A stretch of DNA of 64,000 nt from Symbiodinium natans (GCA_905221605.1 CAJNDS010000095.1:62001-126000); one strand, 5' to 3'. Shown: positions 20,024 to 30,810, counted from the first letter of the stretch. Numbers and translations are program-made. The notes: generated by a model from the sequence alone, not told the origin.

Positions 20024-23000
20024 ACAGGATGAATGTAGTCCCAAAAGCGTGGACTCGGACACGGATAGAGACATCGAGGAGGAACCGATAGGAAAGGCCG
20101 CCAACGACGACGGGAGGCTACTAGACAAGTGGATGTTAACGGGTAATAAGGCGGTGTGTTTCCACAACAAACCAAGAACGAAGGCTTGCGATCCATGGTT
20201 TGAAACACTGAGATTCCCAGAGATACATGCACTTGTGCCGCGATTCGCCGAGAGATGTAGATCCAAACGTGTGTACAAAGATGGCAAAACCGTGGCGGAA
20301 TGGATAGACTGGGTGGATAAGACCAAGGTGGCGAGGGAGACGAGGGAGACGATCAGGAAAGCCAATGCCAATGTGCTCTGGGTAGGGCCCGGAAATTTCG
20401 AAGAGAATGGATTCCCCACTAACTACAGAGTCAGGGAGGAGGCTAAGGAGCTGATAAGGGCTGGAGAAGCCATGGATAAACTGATGAAGAAGTCTGGAAT
20501 CATCACTCTGCCTTGGAACGTTATGCGTACGGCGTTTCCTCGAATAGGGGTGGACGCGGGAAAGTTGTACATCAGTGCCGGGCGAACGTTCGGCTTCTGG
20601 GCGCAGATCCTGTTCATCTCGATGTTTGGAATGATGTGGCCGACCCCGCGAGACATGGAGTTATATGATAGGGAAACTTCAGCTATTAGGGAGGTGATCA
20701 GCGAGGAGGGCAGGGATAGCATTGGAGAGGTTGGAGTCTGGCTCAGACGCTGGATAGAAGTGGCGAAGGCAGACCGGTCACTGAAAACGAAAGTGATTGT
20801 GCCAGAGACAAAGATCACGGGAGCCACGGAGAGCCTTAGGACATCGGATAGACAAGGGGTGTATACGGAGATGGCTGCCAGGATAGACGAGTCGGTGTGG
20901 AAGACAATGTGTGGTAAGTCCGAAGCTCACTGTGTGTCAGCCGGAGATAGGGGTTCTTGGCACCGGATGAAAGTGATCATTTACACGGCGGCCGGCTTCC
21001 ACATGAAGGACCCCGAGTATCAAGCTCTAAGGGCTATGGCGGCTATCGGGCAGCTGAAGGCGATGGCAGATGACGCAGAGATGATGGAAGACGATGCAGA
21101 GTCGGATGGAGAAGAGGATGATGCTATGGGTGAGGATAGACCGGAGAACCAATCTGCTCGAGAGGGAGACGCATCGATAACTGAGGAGTGCAAGGAAGGC
21201 AGTGACGAGGGTTTCGCCACCGTGAGGAGTCGGTCAGAACAAAAGAAGGCGAAGAAAGAAAACCGGGAGGCGAAGAAGAGGAAGGAGCTGCTCGAGAGTG
21301 CTCAGGAGCTCGCGAACCAACGACAAGAGAAGCAAGCAAGAGACGAGAAGAGAAAAAGTGCCGGGGAAAAGGCGGGAGATGGCAGAGATGGCGGAGCACT
21401 TAGGGGAACCGCTGGGATAGGTGATCAAGGGGATAGACCGCCGGCTCCACCGGTGCCAACACGAGGCGATACCAAGGGGGCGGTTATGCAGGCTCCCAGA
21501 TGGAAGGGTGGTGCTGGGACGGGTAGCAACATCAAGACCCTGAGCGACCTCAAGTCCGAGCAGGAATATTCGGATAGAGAGACGCAGCAGGAAACGAGAA
21601 GCGGAGACAGTGGCGAAGGACCGATGGTGATAGGATCTGGAGGCACGGTGGGAGTAGTTGCCGACGGGACAGAACTGGATCGAGTGGAATGCGTGGGTAC
21701 TGGAGAGAGCGGGGGGATATTGAGATTGAGGATGGAAGAAGAGGGATCGCCTGTGATAGAGGCCCCATGGTCGAGGAATACGAGGGCAGGACAGGTGCTG
21801 GGGGAGGGGCATTTGATAGAAATGCAGCACTGGATTCGCTGTTATGGAGCCCCACCGATGGCATGGACAACGATAGTGGTACAGGTGATACGCAGGATGA
21901 TTAGAGCGACGTGCCCGAGGGAGGTTACCGATGAGATCACACCCAAAGAAGTGTACGACATTGTGAAGGCGGGAATATATGACTCACAGGTGCTGTCGGG
22001 GACGAGGCCTGGCACCGAACCGTCATACACCGGGATAGCTTTGGGAACTTTGATGAGAAGCAGGATATTGAACGTTGAGAGCAACGTCGGAGGCATGAGG
22101 AAGTGGGTAGAGCAATTCTATCGTGTGTGGATGGGCATGAATGGAATATTGGGGACCGTGCCAGAGTTGAGAGCTGACGGAGGCAGACTAGGCCGGCCTG
22201 GACACAAGCCTACATCGATTTCACCGCCGCCGAGTGAGCCTAGAGTGAAGCCTACATCCAACGACGCGGATGAGATAGAGGTGGAGATGCGGTGGATTAT
22301 ATACAACGTAATGATAGAACCAGAGACGCTTTCCCTAGGTTATGAAGAGCTCGAGATGCTATGGGAGACGAAGTTGTTCGAGGTAGTCCAGAGGGCCGGG
22401 GAGCATTTGATAGATCGCGTGATGACGAGGATAGAAGCCGGTACCGGGGGGTACCCGGACAGCATGGACGTTGCGGACATGGTGGAGGAGGTGACAAAGC
22501 AAGGATTTGGATCCGAGACGGGGGGCACTACTCCCCTGAATAAAATCGAGTTTTCGAATTATGTGGTGAGAATATGGCTGGCCAAATTCGTCAGGACGAT
22601 GATTCTTGAAGACATGAAGTTCCCGAGGGAATGGGCCAACACCATGGCATGGTGGATAGCGCAGAACATGATGCTGGTTAAGCCTGAGACTGATATTGTG
22701 GAGATGATAGGGAACGACAGCACGCTGTTCGAGGAGATCATCAGTTCGATGAGAAGGATAGAGAGCATGGGCCAAGGCTATCCGGCAGACTATTATCGGT
22801 GGATAGAAGAAATCAAGGAGGATGCGCTCAAGGAGGCACTCAAGGGCAGGAGGAGCGCAACAGGGATAAGACCTGAACCGCTCGACTCGGTGGCCGAGGC
22901 TGAAGAGCACGGGGTGAACGCGAGGGAAGCAAAGGACGCCACAATGCAGATAGATGCGGGAGGAGAGATGAACAAGCCCGAGAGTCCGGAGATGGATAGC

Positions 23001-26000
23001 AAGATGGAGGGCGTGGAAGCTCATGAGGCGATGGAGCCCGATAGTGAGAACGAGAGAGGTCAAGGGTTCTCGGAGTTGTTTGGACACGGAGTTGATACGA
23101 TAGCTGACAGGGAAGAGGATAGTCATGTAGCACGACAGAACCCGGAGATTTATAGGCGAGTCGTGGAGGATGTATGGAACCAGAAACACAACTTCCCATT
23201 CCCGTGGTTGGACGAAGCGAGGGCGGAGAGGGACGAGCTCGTGAAGAAGATGACGGACGCGGTGCATGAGCGGGTCACCCGGGAGAACCCGGTAGAGGAG
23301 AGCAACACGAGAGGGTCGGGAATACATAGCTTCAGCGAGCCGGTCGAGTGGCTTAGAAGGATATGCTGGGGATACCATTGTCATGCGTGCTTTGCTTGGT
23401 GGTTGGGATATACGGGGGTAGATAGCAATGGCGAAGCATTTCCGTGTGAAGGCGCTGTGTGCCCGGTCTGCGAGAAGGAGCTGGGACAAGTGGGAAAGTA
23501 TAGTACCTTGGTAAAGGGCAGGCCACCATCGGTGGTGTTGGCGGCGATCGTGCAGAATTCATATCTACCTGAATACGATCCAAGGAGGATAGTTGCACGG
23601 CTGACCGAGAGACTAGCAGCGGAGGGGATGCCATGGGAAGAGATAGACCTTTTCGAGCCACACGAGCTCATGGTCGCCGCAGGAATAGTGGTCGTGGACA
23701 AACCGGAGGCGAAACTGGACTTCATGGATGTTTTTATGACGTTGGGAAAGATCGCCACTGACGAAAGCGGAGTTCTTCCGGAATGGAATCTGGATAGATG
23801 TCTAGAAAGACCACAGGCACCTGAGCTGATGGAGGATAGCGTGGAACCCGATGCTAGGAGAAGATTGAGAATGGCAGCCGCGAGTTTGAGGGAGTCACCA
23901 AATTGGCGTGAGGAGATTCAAGCGATTGCCAGAGATTACAGGGTTGAGGGAATGGGTTTCTGGAGAGCGAACCCTGACGTGAGGAGGGAACAGTGGAGGA
24001 GGGCTACGGAAATAGCGATAGAACGCAGAGCGAGCAATCTGGGGCCGATGGAACTGGATAGAGAACTTCGAGCACAAAGGGTAAGGGAGGTTACGCAGCG
24101 CCTGGGCCCTGAGGTGAGCGACCGGCTGTTGATAAGGGGAGTGAATTTCTCCATTTTCAACTTGGAGGACTTGATGTACAAGGTGCTGAAGGATGTTACG
24201 ATAGAAGACCTGATGGCAGGTTTGAACAGCGCCGGAGCTGGGACGGTAGCGGCAGAGATCAAGAAAAGGATAGAACAGCACCAAGGAAGGCGGCCGGAAT
24301 TCGCGAACATCATGAATACGAAGCTGGGGGAGGAGGTCCGGAAACAGTATCAAGAACAGCTTGAGTTGAAATACCGGCCGGAGGACATCCAGAGGTGGAA
24401 ACCGGATAGGAGGAGAGAAGAAATCAAGAAGCTTCCGCTTTGGGCACGATGTACCATGCAAAGGATCCTCCTAGGAGGGATCAGGGACAAGGGCGCGAAC
24501 CCGTCAAGGATAGAACGGCGACTGTACGCATATCTACAGCTGATAGATTTCACCCTTGCCGAAGAATGTAACGAGCCGGAGGACGAAGAGGCAGGAGGTG
24601 TAAAGAAGAGGGGCAGAAACTGGCAGGAGGTGATCAAGCCGGAGGAGATGAAGGAGAAAATCATGATTCCTCATTACAAGATGAACTATCGGATAGCCAG
24701 GCGTAGATCAACATGGGAGGCTGTAGTCGAGGCGGCCGAGGCGGGACAGAGTTGGATGATACACTCGGCGGATGGAGCTGTGATTAGAAACACATCATGG
24801 GTGACGTGGACGCGGGACGAAGGTGAAGGAATAGGCGCGACCGTGTTTAACCCCATTGATTATCTCACACAGACCAAGAAGGCGGCCATCAGGGCTATGG
24901 TAGAAAGGGACATGGCTGAGGGAGATTACCATCCGAACCTGTATACTGAGGAGGCGGCACGAGGGAGAACGCAGTACTTTCCAGCCCACGAGCTCGTGAA
25001 CGCACTCATGGTGGATTCGCTGAGAGTGACACTTACGGATAGAGCGTCGAAGTTGTGTGCGTCGGCGATATTCAAGAACTGGGTGCCACAGTTCGAACGG
25101 AGGGATAGGTTGATGGCTGAGCTGCACGCAGTGCAGGTACTGTTGGACGGAGTTGTGCGTAGTGCCAACCAGATGCCCATGGTCCACCCACATATGATGT
25201 ACGGATTAGCAACGCTAACGAAGTTGAGGGATTTCTGCGCGGCCATGAGAGAGGCGGCGGAATTCTACGGACTTGGCTCGCGACCTCTGGGGACGATAGT
25301 TGCTGATGCATCAATGAAGGAGCCGATGCACCCTCTGGAAAGGCCAGAAATGATGGCGACGAATGTCAGGGATGTAATGAGGTCGATGGCGTCTGCTCTG
25401 ATCCTCACAGAGATGCCCGAAACGTGGGAGGGACTGACACTGGCGGAATATAGAGATAGACAAGAGAGGGCGGCTGTGGAGATGGATGAACAGGATAGAC
25501 GAATGGGATGGGATAGAATGCGAGAAAGAGCGATGACGGGGCATGAGAGGAAGTACAACACCGCCGTCATACGACAGGATCCAGACGACTCCAAGGCCGT
25601 GATGCTGAACATGTCATTGGTGGCGGCGAACCCGATAACTGCTCATCGTGCTCCGACCGCAAACATCAGATCCGATAGAGTGGAACATGGCAGAGACGTG
25701 CCACGCGAGTTGAGGGCCTTTCTGACCGGCGACATTGAGGCGGAGCCCACCCACAGGCCTTTCATGATACAGGCCGATAGAATGAGAGCATCGATGGAGA
25801 GTGTGGTGACGAAAATCATAGACGGAACGCTGATCAGCACACAAAAGGGAAAGGAGAACATGACCGACAGAGAGAGGCTCCAGGAAGCGGAGGACAGGAT
25901 CAAACAACTGAAGTTTAGACTGACGAACGTTGCGGTAAGACTGGTCATGGTGGGATTGATAGACGAGGACGAGGATGACCCGCTGTGCGAGGAGTTTGAC

Positions 26001-26777
26001 GAAGACTACGAGCGGAGGAAATACTACTCAGATGAAGAGTGGAAGAATATCAAGGAGGCAGAAGTACAGCTGGGCGAAAGGGATATCCTAGTAATGAGGA
26101 GGGGAGATCTGCGAGGTATGCCGAGGGAGGAGGTGGTCGCCAGGATGATAGCAAAACTGGCCGACAAGGTGTCTGAGGTTGAGAAGTGCAAATGGGTGAT
26201 AGGCCGAATGGCAGAGGAGAGAATGGACAAAGCAGGGATAGCGGCAGAGGTGCGGGCGCGGGCGATAGAAGACAAAACAAAGATAGAGGACCTCAGCAGG
26301 CAGCTCGAAGATATGAAGGTTGAGCCCCGAGGGGGTGGACGGACCAATGTTGGATACAAGGGAATAGAAAGTATGCACGCTGAGAATGAAAACCACAAGC
26401 TGAAGGAGGAGCTCGCTGTAGCCGTTCATGAACGTGATCGACTAGCACGAAGGGTCGGAGAGCTCGAGAGGGCGGCGGAGAACAACGCGAAGCTAGTCGC
26501 AGAAGTCGAGGTACTTTTGAGGGAAAGGAGAGAGGAGCTGATGAGAATCGGAGCCATCAACGAGATGAGAGACGAATTCAGGGCGCTCCGGGATAGAATG
26601 GAGAAGACAGCGCCGAGCGGAAGTGGAGCCACCAGTAGTGAAGGCACGAGCGAAGAGGGCAAGATTGCCGGTGATAGAAGAGTGAAAGAGTTGGAGTCCG
26701 AGCTGGAGGAGCTAAAGAAGGAATACAAGGCACAAAGCAGGCTGGGCAAGAGCAGGGACAAGAGTTCTCGGAGTTAA
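19920..26777 (+). CDS. Element 1 ORF E, giant protein of unknown function (2,285 aa)
   Basis: The longest ORF of the window. Coding looks convincing from about 20030 (ESKQDECSPKSVDSDTDRDI). The N-terminal third is mixed alpha/beta with many Trp; residues about 380-530 are acidic then Lys/Glu-rich. A Cys/His cluster near 1152-1184 (CHAC … CEGAVCPVC) could bind zinc. The middle is rich in charged helices, and residues about 1,900-2,285 form a long coiled coil that continues into ORF F in another frame near 26760. I see no polymerase, integrase, helicase or methyltransferase motif. By position it replaces pol. An intact reading frame of nearly 7 kb implies recent selection. Function unknown. Confidence 0.75.
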   Translation: MKVSGVTTSILLCQRLLRLNCPCEEIPVRGGSESKQDECSPKSVDSDTDRDIEEEPIGKAANDDGRLLDKWMLTGNKAVCFHNKPRTKACDPWFETLRFPEIHALVPRFAERCRSKRVYKDGKTVAEWIDWVDKTKVARETRETIRKANANVLWVGPGNFEENGFPTNYRVREEAKELIRAGEAMDKLMKKSGIITLPWNVMRTAFPRIGVDAGKLYISAGRTFGFWAQILFISMFGMMWPTPRDMELYDRETSAIREVISEEGRDSIGEVGVWLRRWIEVAKADRSLKTKVIVPETKITGATESLRTSDRQGVYTEMAARIDESVWKTMCGKSEAHCVSAGDRGSWHRMKVIIYTAAGFHMKDPEYQALRAMAAIGQLKAMADDAEMMEDDAESDGEEDDAMGEDRPENQSAREGDASITEECKEGSDEGFATVRSRSEQKKAKKENREAKKRKELLESAQELANQRQEKQARDEKRKSAGEKAGDGRDGGALRGTAGIGDQGDRPPAPPVPTRGDTKGAVMQAPRWKGGAGTGSNIKTLSDLKSEQEYSDRETQQETRSGDSGEGPMVIGSGGTVGVVADGTELDRVECVGTGESGGILRLRMEEEGSPVIEAPWSRNTRAGQVLGEGHLIEMQHWIRCYGAPPMAWTTIVVQVIRRMIRATCPREVTDEITPKEVYDIVKAGIYDSQVLSGTRPGTEPSYTGIALGTLMRSRILNVESNVGGMRKWVEQFYRVWMGMNGILGTVPELRADGGRLGRPGHKPTSISPPPSEPRVKPTSNDADEIEVEMRWIIYNVMIEPETLSLGYEELEMLWETKLFEVVQRAGEHLIDRVMTRIEAGTGGYPDSMDVADMVEEVTKQGFGSETGGTTPLNKIEFSNYVVRIWLAKFVRTMILEDMKFPREWANTMAWWIAQNMMLVKPETDIVEMIGNDSTLFEEIISSMRRIESMGQGYPADYYRWIEEIKEDALKEALKGRRSATGIRPEPLDSVAEAEEHGVNAREAKDATMQIDAGGEMNKPESPEMDSKMEGVEAHEAMEPDSENERGQGFSELFGHGVDTIADREEDSHVARQNPEIYRRVVEDVWNQKHNFPFPWLDEARAERDELVKKMTDAVHERVTRENPVEESNTRGSGIHSFSEPVEWLRRICWGYHCHACFAWWLGYTGVDSNGEAFPCEGAVCPVCEKELGQVGKYSTLVKGRPPSVVLAAIVQNSYLPEYDPRRIVARLTERLAAEGMPWEEIDLFEPHELMVAAGIVVVDKPEAKLDFMDVFMTLGKIATDESGVLPEWNLDRCLERPQAPELMEDSVEPDARRRLRMAAASLRESPNWREEIQAIARDYRVEGMGFWRANPDVRREQWRRATEIAIERRASNLGPMELDRELRAQRVREVTQRLGPEVSDRLLIRGVNFSIFNLEDLMYKVLKDVTIEDLMAGLNSAGAGTVAAEIKKRIEQHQGRRPEFANIMNTKLGEEVRKQYQEQLELKYRPEDIQRWKPDRRREEIKKLPLWARCTMQRILLGGIRDKGANPSRIERRLYAYLQLIDFTLAEECNEPEDEEAGGVKKRGRNWQEVIKPEEMKEKIMIPHYKMNYRIARRRSTWEAVVEAAEAGQSWMIHSADGAVIRNTSWVTWTRDEGEGIGATVFNPIDYLTQTKKAAIRAMVERDMAEGDYHPNLYTEEAARGRTQYFPAHELVNALMVDSLRVTLTDRASKLCASAIFKNWVPQFERRDRLMAELHAVQVLLDGVVRSANQMPMVHPHMMYGLATLTKLRDFCAAMREAAEFYGLGSRPLGTIVADASMKEPMHPLERPEMMATNVRDVMRSMASALILTEMPETWEGLTLAEYRDRQERAAVEMDEQDRRMGWDRMRERAMTGHERKYNTAVIRQDPDDSKAVMLNMSLVAANPITAHRAPTANIRSDRVEHGRDVPRELRAFLTGDIEAEPTHRPFMIQADRMRASMESVVTKIIDGTLISTQKGKENMTDRERLQEAEDRIKQLKFRLTNVAVRLVMVGLIDEDEDDPLCEEFDEDYERRKYYSDEEWKNIKEAEVQLGERDILVMRRGDLRGMPREEVVARMIAKLADKVSEVEKCKWVIGRMAEERMDKAGIAAEVRARAIEDKTKIEDLSRQLEDMKVEPRGGGRTNVGYKGIESMHAENENHKLKEELAVAVHERDRLARRVGELERAAENNAKLVAEVEVLLRERREELMRIGAINEMRDEFRALRDRMEKTAPSGSGATSSEGTSEEGKIAGDRRVKELESELEELKKEYKAQSRLGKSRDKSSRS

Positions 26778-26836
26778 AGAAGACGCTCCAGGAAACTGCC
26801 AAACTCAGGGATGACGAAGAGAAAGAGAGAGAAACA

Positions 26837-27652
26837 ATGCGGAAGCAGGCCGAGGAGAACCTCAAGAAGTACCAGGACAAGGAGAGTGAGCTTAGGGATA
26901 GCCTGCAAAAGATAGAGGAGAGAGAGGCCGCGCTGAAGGATGCGAGGGACAAGTTGGAACAGGCCGAAGAGCGCCTCAGAGGTTACCAAACCATGGAAGA
27001 CGAGCTTAAGGAGAGCCGACGTCGTGCGCAGGAAAGCGAAGCGGCTATGAAGAAAGCGATGGATAGAATTAGGCAGCTTGAGGATCAGCTCCCGAAAACC
27101 GAGAAGGAGAAGGACACCGAAGACAAGGGAGCGGAGAAGGATAGCCAGAAAGGAGCGACAACGCCGGACGTGAAGACAGATCCGGATCCGACCAAGGATA
27201 GTCAGGAGCCCGACAAGATGGATGACGAGCATGCTGCAGCTGATGATAGTATGAACACCGTCGACCCGAAGACTAGTGCTGGAACGACGAACTATGAGAG
27301 TGCGGTTCCCGAGAGCGCGAGGAATTTTGGAGGTCCGATAGAGCAGTATTCGTTGGGAGGCCGTGCGGCCATGGTGGAGCTTGACAACCCGGTTAAGGGC
27401 GCCCGAATATACAAGGTGAAAGAAAACTTTGAGGTGGGCCGTGACACCAGCAGTACGGAGGAGCGGGGATACGGAATGGCAGCGTCGAAGAGTTTAAAAG
27501 GAATTATGGACTCGGCCGGAATCAAACGAGAACAAGTCGAGAAGATCAAGGGTGACGAGGAGGCAGAGTGGAGATTCCAAGAGGACCTGATAAGGAGAGC
27601 CAAAGCAGACAAGAGGGACATCGAGGACAAACCCGGAATGAGCCGACCGTGA
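26837..27652 (+). CDS. Element 1 ORF F, coiled-coil continuation (271 aa)
   Basis: The frame is open already upstream of the ATG and reads QEFSELKKTLQETAKLRDDE, a direct extension of the coiled coil at the end of ORF E. It is therefore probably part of the same protein, displaced by a frame change near 26760. Residues 1-95 are heptad-rich Glu/Lys/Arg helix; 95-150 is an acidic linker; the rest (EQYSLGGRAAMVELDNPVKG) looks globular. The frame overlaps ORF G by 85 nt. Confidence 0.6.
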   Translation: MRKQAEENLKKYQDKESELRDSLQKIEEREAALKDARDKLEQAEERLRGYQTMEDELKESRRRAQESEAAMKKAMDRIRQLEDQLPKTEKEKDTEDKGAEKDSQKGATTPDVKTDPDPTKDSQEPDKMDDEHAAADDSMNTVDPKTSAGTTNYESAVPESARNFGGPIEQYSLGGRAAMVELDNPVKGARIYKVKENFEVGRDTSSTEERGYGMAASKSLKGIMDSAGIKREQVEKIKGDEEAEWRFQEDLIRRAKADKRDIEDKPGMSRP

Positions 27653-30600
27653 AGGGGGATCCGGCTCATGGAAGGTGGGAGCTGACGTTGATTCCTACGG
27701 GCAATCGCGATGCAGACGGAAACGAGATGATGAGGAATAGTGACGAGGAGGTGGTGCTATTGCCGATAGTGGAGCAGACAACAAGGGTGGAGAATCTAGA
27801 GAAGTACAAGATGGTACTTGAGAGGATAGTCTCGCAGCTCGCAGATGAGACGAGGATGGTAATGGGGATAGAAAAGGGAAAGCCAGAGGAGCTAGTTACG
27901 GCGACGGGAGTATCTAATGACTCGGTAACGACATGGACAGGTGCCACGCTGAATGAGCTAGGAATCAAAGGAGAAGTGACCGAGATAGAAAAGCCGTACC
28001 CTGCGAATGTGTACATTGAGATGGCAAGAATAGTGGCGGAATTGGCAGCGTGGGGAGGAGATGCGTACCCAGTACAAAGGGGCGACAGGAGGAATATGAG
28101 AAGAAGCACGCAGGAGGCGATGCTAGATGGATCAGCGATCGATAGAGGAAACGGGATAGAGTATGCGCTGTGGGCGGAACAACACCACGGAGGAGGGATA
28201 GCCTGGTCTAGGATCAGAAAAGAAGTCGACGAGAGATCTTTGTATAGGCTCAGGAGAGGCGACGAGTACAGAATCGCTTACTTGTCACAGTTTTACGGGA
28301 TAGAAATCACCAGCAAAATGTATAGATGTCCGAAGACCAAGGAGCTGAAGGTGGGCATCCCATTGGCAGTGAGACCCACGAGTGGAATGAGGATGCCGAG
28401 GAACGTGGCGATGCTGAAGAGTTGGGCTGGAGACAGAGTGGAGGGACAGAAAGAAGAGCGGGAATCTCTGTGGTTCAGGCTGCACCCGGCTGATCTTCCA
28501 TGCACCGGATACATGGTGGTGGGTGACGCGCAGTGGCAAGAATACGCGAAGGACGGGATAGTTTGGCCAGAGGCAGGGCATAGCGGAGTGATAGTGGAAG
28601 GATGGCATCGGGACGACATGAGGAATCCTTTGCGAGGGTCGCAGATGACGCTCAAGGCACACTGGACGAAGTACTCTGTTGAGCCATCGGACGTGAGCAG
28701 CATACATGGGCTAGAATTTCCACAAGGAGGGATGCCAGAATGGCTATACGACTCGCTTAGATTGGCGGCTGTGCGAGGTAGGAGAATCGGAATAGCGATA
28801 GACATGAGGATGTTCACACTAATCGGAGGCGACGTGGTGGTAACAAGAAGTGGGCGCTTCATGCTCCTCGGGCCCGTACCAATGGCATGTTGGAAAGCAG
28901 TTTGGTTCGAGGACACATACACGGCTCTGTACATGCGTGATTGCGAGCTGGACATGTTAGCCGATGAAAGAGGAGACTCACAAGTGAACAGGGATAGACT
29001 ATCAAAGACATTGGGGACAGATGAATACCGGGATAGAGTGAGATGGATAATGTCGGAAATGACGGAGGAGTGCGTGCATTGCCTGGCATGCCACTGTAGA
29101 ATGGCGAAAGGGATAGTGATCTGCCCGATGTGTTGCAAGCCTATGCCATCCTACCCGGACTACCTGATGGGGACGAATTTGTGGGAAATCACGGATAGAA
29201 ACGCGACTATGGGAAGAAAGACGATGTGGAAGACCAAGCTACAGGAAGCCCTCGACCGCGCAGGGATTAAAATCCCGTTCAGAATGGTGGCCGAAAGGAT
29301 AGACATGATAGAACGGGACGTGGTGGCAGGGATACTGGCGAGCTTGAACCCCGCAGAAGACTGGTACTTAGGTTTTAGGGCTGGGTTGTGGCCTGAGTAC
29401 GAGATCGCAGCGTCACGACCGGGGGTATACAGGTTCGCTATGGAAGAGGCGGCGATTCATGCGATGATGTTGGATAGAGAGCTGGCAACATCGTTCGGGA
29501 AGATTCTGAACTTCGAGTACAAGCAGAGTGGCACAGATCACTCGGGAATAGTGGATGCGTCAGATTTCCAGCAAGCCCTTGAGACGGTTGCGGCACGCGC
29601 TGTAGTGACAGCGAGGCAGAGGTTCTTCTCCATGCATGCAGGGTGTCTGAGGAGAGGAGGACAGTTTATGAGTTATCAGCTGCTGATAGCTATGGCCGCA
29701 GGTTTTAACTCGCCGTTATGGGGGAACAACGCTTGGGCGAAAAGCACGAGGGACATGATGGTGCAGACTGCAAATGGTTGTCTGGAGATCATGGAGAGGA
29801 TAGTTGCAGAAACAAAGCGAGATCCCACTCAACCCATGGCGAAGCACATGAAGTTTGACACCGAAGGGATACCATTCAACGCGACATGGGGAGAGATTAA
29901 GGGGAAGAAGAACAAGCTTCATGGATATAGCCATGCTGCTGGATCTGCTATTCGGAACCTAGGGCTACGAAGGGAGAGATCGGAGACAGGGCCGGTGAAT
30001 GAGGTATACTGGTGCTCAGTACCGATGGGAGGAATGATGATGAACTGGGCTTCGATGGGAGTAGCCGGACATTCTCGTGACGAGGCGCAGCCGGAGGCGC
30101 GTGCGGCTAATGCGGGCACGGCATATCCAATTGCCGGGGTAAGCCTAGTGGAGCTGAACGAGAAGGGGTGGCCAAGAAGGATAGAATCGAAAGGTACGAG
30201 AACCGTCGATGTGGAGCTTAGGGACGAGACGGGGAAGAGACAAGAGCCACTGACCAGGGCAGAAAGTTCGAGTCCAATCCAACTGAAAGAGAGAGGTGGG
30301 GCGAGAGCCGATGGTGCTGAGCCCAAAGCGAGGACCCGATCACCTCTGCATAGGGAGAGAAGGGATATCATTAGGTGGCCGAAGTACGCCATGAGTGATG
30401 ATAGTTCGGTGAGAAGCTCATCACGCGGATGGGGAAAAGGGCGGGATAGGGATAGAGCCGTTGATCGAGGAGGCAGATACGGATGGATGCCAACTGTACC
30501 CAGGTTTGCGGAAGGGACGAAGATGGTGGATAGAGGAAGAGGAAAGGGCTCTCTGCTAGAGAGAACTCGGGCACAAAGAGGTGGCCACGTCACTGGTCCC

Positions 30601-30810
30601 GAAACAGAAGACGAGTCAGCGATGAGCGAAGCGCTCAACCCGGAATTCAGAGGCACTGAGACGACATCAACCAACCGGGCAAACATGGGCGTTGAGACGG
30701 GTGACGATGCAAGTGATGCATCTGCGGGTGATCCTATGAAAGGAAAGGGAAAGCATGGAAGGCCGCTGATGTGGAGACCGCGACGTGATCGCCAAAGAGA
30801 TGAAGCCTGA
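27568..30810 (+). CDS. Element 1 ORF G, large protein with Cys cluster and basic tail (1,080 aa)
   Basis: Residues about 40-860 look globular, with many Trp, Met and charged residues. A Cys cluster at about 501-523 (CVHCLACHC … CPMCC) resembles a small zinc fold and is reminiscent of the cluster in ORF E. Residues about 930-1,080 are Arg/Ser/Gly-rich and basic (for example SRGWGKGRDRDRAVDRGG), suggesting RNA binding. I found no integrase, reverse transcriptase or RNase H signature. This is the last ORF before about 800 bp of non-coding sequence and the 3' LTR. Function unknown. Confidence 0.7.
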   Translation: MEIPRGPDKESQSRQEGHRGQTRNEPTVKGDPAHGRWELTLIPTGNRDADGNEMMRNSDEEVVLLPIVEQTTRVENLEKYKMVLERIVSQLADETRMVMGIEKGKPEELVTATGVSNDSVTTWTGATLNELGIKGEVTEIEKPYPANVYIEMARIVAELAAWGGDAYPVQRGDRRNMRRSTQEAMLDGSAIDRGNGIEYALWAEQHHGGGIAWSRIRKEVDERSLYRLRRGDEYRIAYLSQFYGIEITSKMYRCPKTKELKVGIPLAVRPTSGMRMPRNVAMLKSWAGDRVEGQKEERESLWFRLHPADLPCTGYMVVGDAQWQEYAKDGIVWPEAGHSGVIVEGWHRDDMRNPLRGSQMTLKAHWTKYSVEPSDVSSIHGLEFPQGGMPEWLYDSLRLAAVRGRRIGIAIDMRMFTLIGGDVVVTRSGRFMLLGPVPMACWKAVWFEDTYTALYMRDCELDMLADERGDSQVNRDRLSKTLGTDEYRDRVRWIMSEMTEECVHCLACHCRMAKGIVICPMCCKPMPSYPDYLMGTNLWEITDRNATMGRKTMWKTKLQEALDRAGIKIPFRMVAERIDMIERDVVAGILASLNPAEDWYLGFRAGLWPEYEIAASRPGVYRFAMEEAAIHAMMLDRELATSFGKILNFEYKQSGTDHSGIVDASDFQQALETVAARAVVTARQRFFSMHAGCLRRGGQFMSYQLLIAMAAGFNSPLWGNNAWAKSTRDMMVQTANGCLEIMERIVAETKRDPTQPMAKHMKFDTEGIPFNATWGEIKGKKNKLHGYSHAAGSAIRNLGLRRERSETGPVNEVYWCSVPMGGMMMNWASMGVAGHSRDEAQPEARAANAGTAYPIAGVSLVELNEKGWPRRIESKGTRTVDVELRDETGKRQEPLTRAESSSPIQLKERGGARADGAEPKARTRSPLHRERRDIIRWPKYAMSDDSSVRSSSRGWGKGRDRDRAVDRGGRYGWMPTVPRFAEGTKMVDRGRGKGSLLERTRAQRGGHVTGPETEDESAMSEALNPEFRGTETTSTNRANMGVETGDDASDASAGDPMKGKGKHGRPLMWRPRRDRQRDEA

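Noticed and set aside
13949-30810. GGATAG enrichment as simple codon bias
   Set aside because: The hexamer is at least as dense in the LTRs and the non-coding 3' region and appears in all three frames, so codon choice alone cannot explain it.
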